A DNA stretch of 64,000 nucleotides from the NCBI RefSeq assembly GCF_014650715.1, contig NZ_BMVM01000002.1, positions 372,001 to 436,000 of the forward strand, given 5' to 3'. The translations under genes and the position numbers were made by a program. A model generated the notes under the pieces. That model was not told the origin of the DNA, did not search any database, and was given only the letters and a program-made list of their open reading frames with translations. This DNA is from Streptomyces bluensis. GTDB lineage: Bacteria > Actinomycetota > Actinomycetes > Streptomycetales > Streptomycetaceae. Every line of letters starts with the position of its first letter. Positions within the stretch are counted from its first letter, which is position 1. Below, in pieces: positions 60,579 through 64,000 of the stretch.

Positions 60579-61163
60579 ATGGGGTTCCTGGACGTCCTTC
60601 TCGGCCGTACGAAACCGGTCGCGCCCGATCTCGACCAGTTGTTCGCGCTGCCATCCGCGGCGGTGACGCTTCAGGCGGCGGCGTCCTTCACGCCCACGGG
60701 AACGGGCTCGGTGTGCTTCGCCACCGTGGAGGGCGCGGCGTTCGCCGAGGCCCGCGAGGAGGTACAGGCGCTGCTCGACGCGGACACGGAACGCCAGGGG
60801 CCGCCCGTCGAGGCCGTGCGGGACGAGTACGGCTACTCGTGGCTGGTCTCCCGGCGCGGACCGGAGGACCTGCCCGCGCTCGTGGGTGATCTGCACGCGG
60901 TCAACAGCGCCCTGGAGAGCAGCGGGTTCGGGCCGCAGCTGCTGTGCTCCGTGGTGAGCTTCGAGGACGGCGGCGGGGACAGGCGGCTGGAGATCGTCTA
61001 CCTGTACAAGCGCGGCACCTTCTACCCCCTGTGCAGGCTCCCCGGGCAGCAGAAACGCGACAACGCGCTGGAACTGCAGATGTCCGCCCTGCTCAAGGAC
61101 GACCTTCGCATCGAGCCCGACCTGAGCCGCTGGTTCCCGATCTGGGGCGTTCCGGGCTCGTAG
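60579..61163 (+). CDS. pspAB: PspA-associated protein PspAB
   Basis: The 194-residue soluble protein starts MGFLDVLLGRTKPVAPDLDQLFALPSAA, the typical PspAB opening, and ends with the conserved LSRWFPIWGVPGS. No catalytic motif was recognised. The family is encoded next to htpX or with pspA across actinobacteria and is named for that linkage; the action is unproven. Its operon with htpX and the separate pspA-pspAA locus at 25.2-26.4 kb in the same window are consistent with a divided envelope-stress system. Confidence 0.93.
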   Translation: MGFLDVLLGRTKPVAPDLDQLFALPSAAVTLQAAASFTPTGTGSVCFATVEGAAFAEAREEVQALLDADTERQGPPVEAVRDEYGYSWLVSRRGPEDLPALVGDLHAVNSALESSGFGPQLLCSVVSFEDGGGDRRLEIVYLYKRGTFYPLCRLPGQQKRDNALELQMSALLKDDLRIEPDLSRWFPIWGVPGS

Positions 61164-61211
61164 AGCGGCTTGTGGAGCGGCACGACCGCGGTGGGCCGGG
61201 GCACTCCGTGA

Positions 61212-62867
61212 GTGAATGTGGGGATGAGCCGACTCTCCTCTTTCACGCACGACCACGACGGCGAACGACTCAGCGGAGTGGACAGCGGTGACGACGGTGG
61301 CCGGGAGCCGGCGGCCACCGTCGTCCTGTTGCACGGCGCCGGTATCAACGGCAGCAAGGAACGCCTGCTCCCCCTGCTCGATGAGTTCGTGGCGCGTGGC
61401 TGCCGGGGCCTCGCCCTCGACTTCTCGGGGCACGGCGAGAGCACGGGTGAGCTGCGGGAACTGAGTCTGCGGCGGCGTTTCGAGCAGGCCGCCGCGGTCA
61501 TCGACGCACGGGTGCCCGCAGACGGGCCGCTGGTCCTCGTCGGGTTCAGCATGAGCGGGCAGACGGTGGCCGATCTCGCCCGGCACTACGGGGAGCGGGT
61601 GGCGGCGATCGGTCTGTGCGCCCCCGCGGTGTACGCCGCCGAGGCGTGGGCATTGCCGTTCGGGGAGGGCGACGGGGAGTTCAGCACCATCATCCGGGCG
61701 CCTGAGGGCTGGCGGGCGTCCCCGGCGCTGGATGCGTTCCGGGAGTACTCCGGCCGGGCGGTGCTCGCCGTGCCCGGGAGGGACGACATCATCCCGCCGG
61801 CCGTGACCGAGGCGGTGGCTGATGCCCTGTCCACCCGCGCCCAGTTCACCCGGCTCGAACTCCCGGACGCGGAGCACTGGCTGGGACTGTGGCTCCGTGA
61901 TCATGCCGACGACCGGCGGGAGTTCGTGGACGCCGTGCTGACGGGTCTGGGGGACGAGGGGTGGACGGCGACGCGGGCGTGGGTGGCCAAGCAGTTGCCG
62001 CGAGGGCGCGGTGTGCGTGACACGACGGTTCTGCGCGGAGGCTGGAGCTCCCAGATACGCCGGCTCACCCTCGACGACGGCTCCGGTCTTGTGCTGCGCT
62101 CCTTCGTGCGTCCCTTCTTCCGGCGGCACGCGCCGGGGCTGCTGGCCCGCGAGGCGTCCGTGCTCACGCTGCTCGCGTCGTACGACGGCATCGCGGTGCC
62201 AGAGCTGTGCGCGGTCGACGCCACCGCCGAACACACCGACCATCCCTCGCTGTTGATGTCCCTGCTGCCGGGCAGCGTCAGGGTCGATGACGAGGACCTC
62301 GAACCCCGCCTTGACCTGCTGGCCGGTCAGCTGGCCCGGGTCCACGCGGTCGTACCGGACGAACGACCCCGTACGTATCAGGCATGGACGTCTCCCGAAC
62401 GCGTCGGCTCGCCCGGCGGCGAGCTGTGGGAGCGAGCGGTGGACGTGGTCCGGCGCGCGGCGCCCGCGTACGAGGGTTGCTTCCTGCACCGGGACTTCCA
62501 CCCCGGGAACGTGCTGTTCACCGGGTCCGGCGAGACCCTGCGGATCACCGGCGTCGTCGACTGGGTGGAGACCTCGTGGGGACCCGCTGACCTCGACGTC
62601 GCCCACTGCTCGACGGCGCTCGCGCTGCTGCACGGGCCGGAGCACGGGCTCGGGTTCCGCGCACGGTACGAGGCCCAGGGCGGCCGTCGCCTCGCGGAGA
62701 ACCCGGATCACCTGTACTGGCGGCTGCTGGACGCGCTGGGCTACGCGCCGGACGCCACGAAGCTCGCGGGGCCCTGGCGCGAGCTCGGCCGCACCGACCT
62801 GACCCCTCAGGTGCTGGGGGCGCGGCTGGAGGCGTATGTGGCGGGGCTGCTGGAGCGGTACGCGTAA
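61212..62867 (+). CDS. Alpha/beta hydrolase fused to an aminoglycoside-phosphotransferase-like kinase
   Basis: The unbroken 551-residue frame joins two domains. Residues about 1-250 are an alpha/beta hydrolase with oxyanion-region HGAG, nucleophile Ser113 in GFSMSG, and candidate acid Asp191 (PGRDDIIP) and base His222 (DAEHW). Residues about 265-550 are an APH/ChoK-type kinase: HRDFHPGNVL with catalytic Asp429 and Asn433, and metal-binding Asp450 in GVVDWVE. The usual N-lobe lysine position is Arg in LVLRSFVR. Start GTG 61212 or ATG 61224, both with weak ribosome sites. A kinase and hydrolase on one chain suggests sequential action on one substrate, such as modification of an amino alcohol or an antibiotic; unproven. 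It follows pspAB by 48 bp. Confidence 0.88.
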   Translation: MNVGMSRLSSFTHDHDGERLSGVDSGDDGGREPAATVVLLHGAGINGSKERLLPLLDEFVARGCRGLALDFSGHGESTGELRELSLRRRFEQAAAVIDARVPADGPLVLVGFSMSGQTVADLARHYGERVAAIGLCAPAVYAAEAWALPFGEGDGEFSTIIRAPEGWRASPALDAFREYSGRAVLAVPGRDDIIPPAVTEAVADALSTRAQFTRLELPDAEHWLGLWLRDHADDRREFVDAVLTGLGDEGWTATRAWVAKQLPRGRGVRDTTVLRGGWSSQIRRLTLDDGSGLVLRSFVRPFFRRHAPGLLAREASVLTLLASYDGIAVPELCAVDATAEHTDHPSLLMSLLPGSVRVDDEDLEPRLDLLAGQLARVHAVVPDERPRTYQAWTSPERVGSPGGELWERAVDVVRRAAPAYEGCFLHRDFHPGNVLFTGSGETLRITGVVDWVETSWGPADLDVAHCSTALALLHGPEHGLGFRARYEAQGGRRLAENPDHLYWRLLDALGYAPDATKLAGPWRELGRTDLTPQVLGARLEAYVAGLLERYA

Positions 62868-62920
62868 CGTGCTGTCCGGCTCGGTGACGAGGAGGGGGAC
62901 GGGGACGGGATGGGGACGGC

Positions 62921-64000
62921 ATGGGTGAGCGGCTGCGGCAGGTGACGACGGCGGAACGGCGGGTCCGGCTCGCGCTGCGGCACCGGCTGGCACCGGGCGC
63001 GCGGGCGGCCACACCGGAAGAGGTGGCCGGGGCGCTGGTGGCCTTGCACGGGACGGACCCGGCGACGGTGTACCTGGCGGTCGGGGCGCGTCTGGAGGAC
63101 GCGGGCGGGACGGTGACGGGGCTCGACCGGGCGCTGTACGAGGAGCGGTCGCTGGTGCGGATGCACGGGATGCGGCACACCGTGTTCGTGTTCCCGACGG
63201 AGCTGGCCGCGGTGGTGCACGCCTCGACGGGGCTCACGGTCGCGGCGCGGGCGCGGGCCGCTCTGGTCAAGGACATGACCACGGGCAGCGACGGACGGCT
63301 GACCCCCGAGTGGCTCGCGGAGGTCGAGGCGGCCACGCTCGCCGCGCTCGCCCGGCGCGGGCAGGCCACGGTGAACGAACTCGTGCACGACGAGCCGCGG
63401 TTGCGGGAGCAGTTCACGCACGGGGCGGGCGGGAAGTACGAGCACACCGTGTCGTCCCGGCTCATGCGGGTGCTGGGCGTGGAGGGCAGGGTGGTGCGCG
63501 GCCGGCCGCTCGGCTCGTGGACGTCGACCCGGTTCCGCTGGGCGGTGGCGCCCCCGCACCCGGAGTTGCCGCCCGCCGGGGCACAGTCGGATCTGCTGCG
63601 GCGGTGGCTCACGGCGTGCGGTCCCGCCACGGAGGCGGATCTGAAGTGGTGGACCGGCTGGAGGGTGACCGATGTCCGCAAGGCGCTCGCCGCGATCGGG
63701 GCGCAGGCCGTGTCGCTGGACGACGGGGGCACGGGATACGTGGCGGACGGGGACGGGGAGCCGGTCGCCGGGGCCGTCGAGCCGTGGGCCGCGCTGCTTC
63801 CGGCCCTGGATCCGACGGCGATGGGCTGGCAGGACCGCGACTGGTACCTCGCGCCCGCCCTCCGCCCCGCCCTGTTCGACAGGAGTGGCAACGTCGGGCC
63901 GACGGTGTGGTGGAACGGCCGGGTGGTCGGCGGCTGGGCGCAGCGTCCGGACGGTGAGATCGTGTGGCGGCTGCTGGAGACGCAGGGCGTGGGAAGTGAG
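62921..64000 (+). CDS. Winged-helix DNA-binding domain protein (HTH_42-type), truncated by window end
   Basis: This coding frame starts at the ATG 62921 (MGERLRQVTTAERRVRLALRHRL) and stays open for 360 codons to the last base, so the 3' end is outside the window. It is a member of the winged-helix DNA-binding family related to E. coli YcaQ (HTH_42): LVALHGTDPATVYLAVGARL near residue 40, LVRMHGMRHTVFVFP near 86, and the later EADLKWWTGWRVTDVRKAL and DRDWYLAPALRPALFDRSGNVGPTVWWNGRVVGGWAQR segments. YcaQ relatives are DNA glycosylases that repair crosslinks, but the assignment here is to the broad family only. GGAGGGGGACGGGG upstream fits a ribosome site. Confidence 0.85.
   Translation, partial: MGERLRQVTTAERRVRLALRHRLAPGARAATPEEVAGALVALHGTDPATVYLAVGARLEDAGGTVTGLDRALYEERSLVRMHGMRHTVFVFPTELAAVVHASTGLTVAARARAALVKDMTTGSDGRLTPEWLAEVEAATLAALARRGQATVNELVHDEPRLREQFTHGAGGKYEHTVSSRLMRVLGVEGRVVRGRPLGSWTSTRFRWAVAPPHPELPPAGAQSDLLRRWLTACGPATEADLKWWTGWRVTDVRKALAAIGAQAVSLDDGGTGYVADGDGEPVAGAVEPWAALLPALDPTAMGWQDRDWYLAPALRPALFDRSGNVGPTVWWNGRVVGGWAQRPDGEIVWRLLETQGVGSE

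Noticed and set aside
61224..62867. Two separate genes rather than a hydrolase-kinase fusion
   Set aside because: No stop, frameshift or internal ribosome site lies at the domain junction around residue 255-265.
59097..63014. 1305-codon minus-strand frame across htpX, pspAB and the fusion gene
   Set aside because: Overlaps four coherent plus-strand genes and a repeat region; low-complexity Arg/His/Gln composition.
1..64000. tRNA or rRNA genes, CRISPR arrays
   Set aside because: No cloverleaf with a TTC-loop, no rRNA-like stretch and no regularly spaced repeat array was found by eye; a scan with dedicated software could still reveal a short tRNA.

Overview
The window is a 64 kb piece of a high-GC actinobacterial chromosome, almost certainly Streptomyces. 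The evidence is the very high GC, frequent GTG starts, 4-bp ATGA gene overlaps, an actinobacterial bcc-aa3 respiratory gene set, a PspA-PspAA and HtpX-PspAB stress module, an XRE-DUF5753 / DUF397 regulator pair, and a gene order that, from memory, follows the conserved core region of Streptomyces coelicolor around SCO2148 to SCO2200. I see no prophage, IS transposase, CRISPR array, rRNA or tRNA. The content is mostly core metabolism with a few lineage-specific regulators.

Layout. 1-9.4 kb: the terminal respiratory chain on the minus strand, in two blocks (ctaE-qcrC-qcrA-qcrB and ctaC-ctaD-ctaF). Between them lie a plus-strand receiver-like protein without the conserved lysine and an L,D-transpeptidase lipoprotein. 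9.7-16.4 kb: sulfur, Fe-S and NAD genes (cysteine desulfurase fused to a TusA domain, ErpA, NadA) around an adenosine-kinase-like PfkB kinase and a secreted or membrane protein. 16.4-19.4 kb: hypothetical genes and a WhiJ-like regulatory cassette. 19.4-24.8 kb: an RND-type exporter with a NarL-type two-component system. 25.2-28.4 kb: pspA-pspAA, a DUF3043 protein and a methyltransferase. 28.6-34.5 kb: the cobalamin nucleotide-loop genes cobU, cobT and cobS, interleaved with membrane proteins and a methyltransferase. 34.6-37.7 kb: a GH114 lipoprotein and leucyl aminopeptidase, separated by a MITE-like inverted-repeat element. 38.0-45.2 kb: the 2-oxoacid dehydrogenase block (E3, double-lipoyl E2, GntR regulator, AceE). 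45.3-53.2 kb: a WYL regulator, DUF4240 protein, MarP-like membrane serine protease, acetyltransferase, TIGR01777 epimerase, FAD amine oxidase and HTH-TPR regulator. 53.5-58.9 kb: lipB-lipA, two small conserved genes, an RDD protein and glnA with a recognisable GlnR operator. 59.6-64 kb: htpX-pspAB, an alpha/beta hydrolase-APH kinase fusion, and a winged-helix protein cut by the window end.

Connections. LipB and LipA make the lipoyl cofactor carried by the two lipoyl domains of the E2, which works with AceE and Lpd. The desulfurase and ErpA fit the Fe-S needs of NadA, LipA and the Rieske protein. PspA/PspAA and HtpX/PspAB are two halves of a membrane-stress system about 33 kb apart. The best leads for follow-up are a palindromic operator over the aceE promoter, a nested hairpin with a T-tract ahead of a small orphan gene, the hydrolase-kinase fusion, the pseudo-receiver inside the respiratory locus, and the tandem MITE-like element upstream of pepA.
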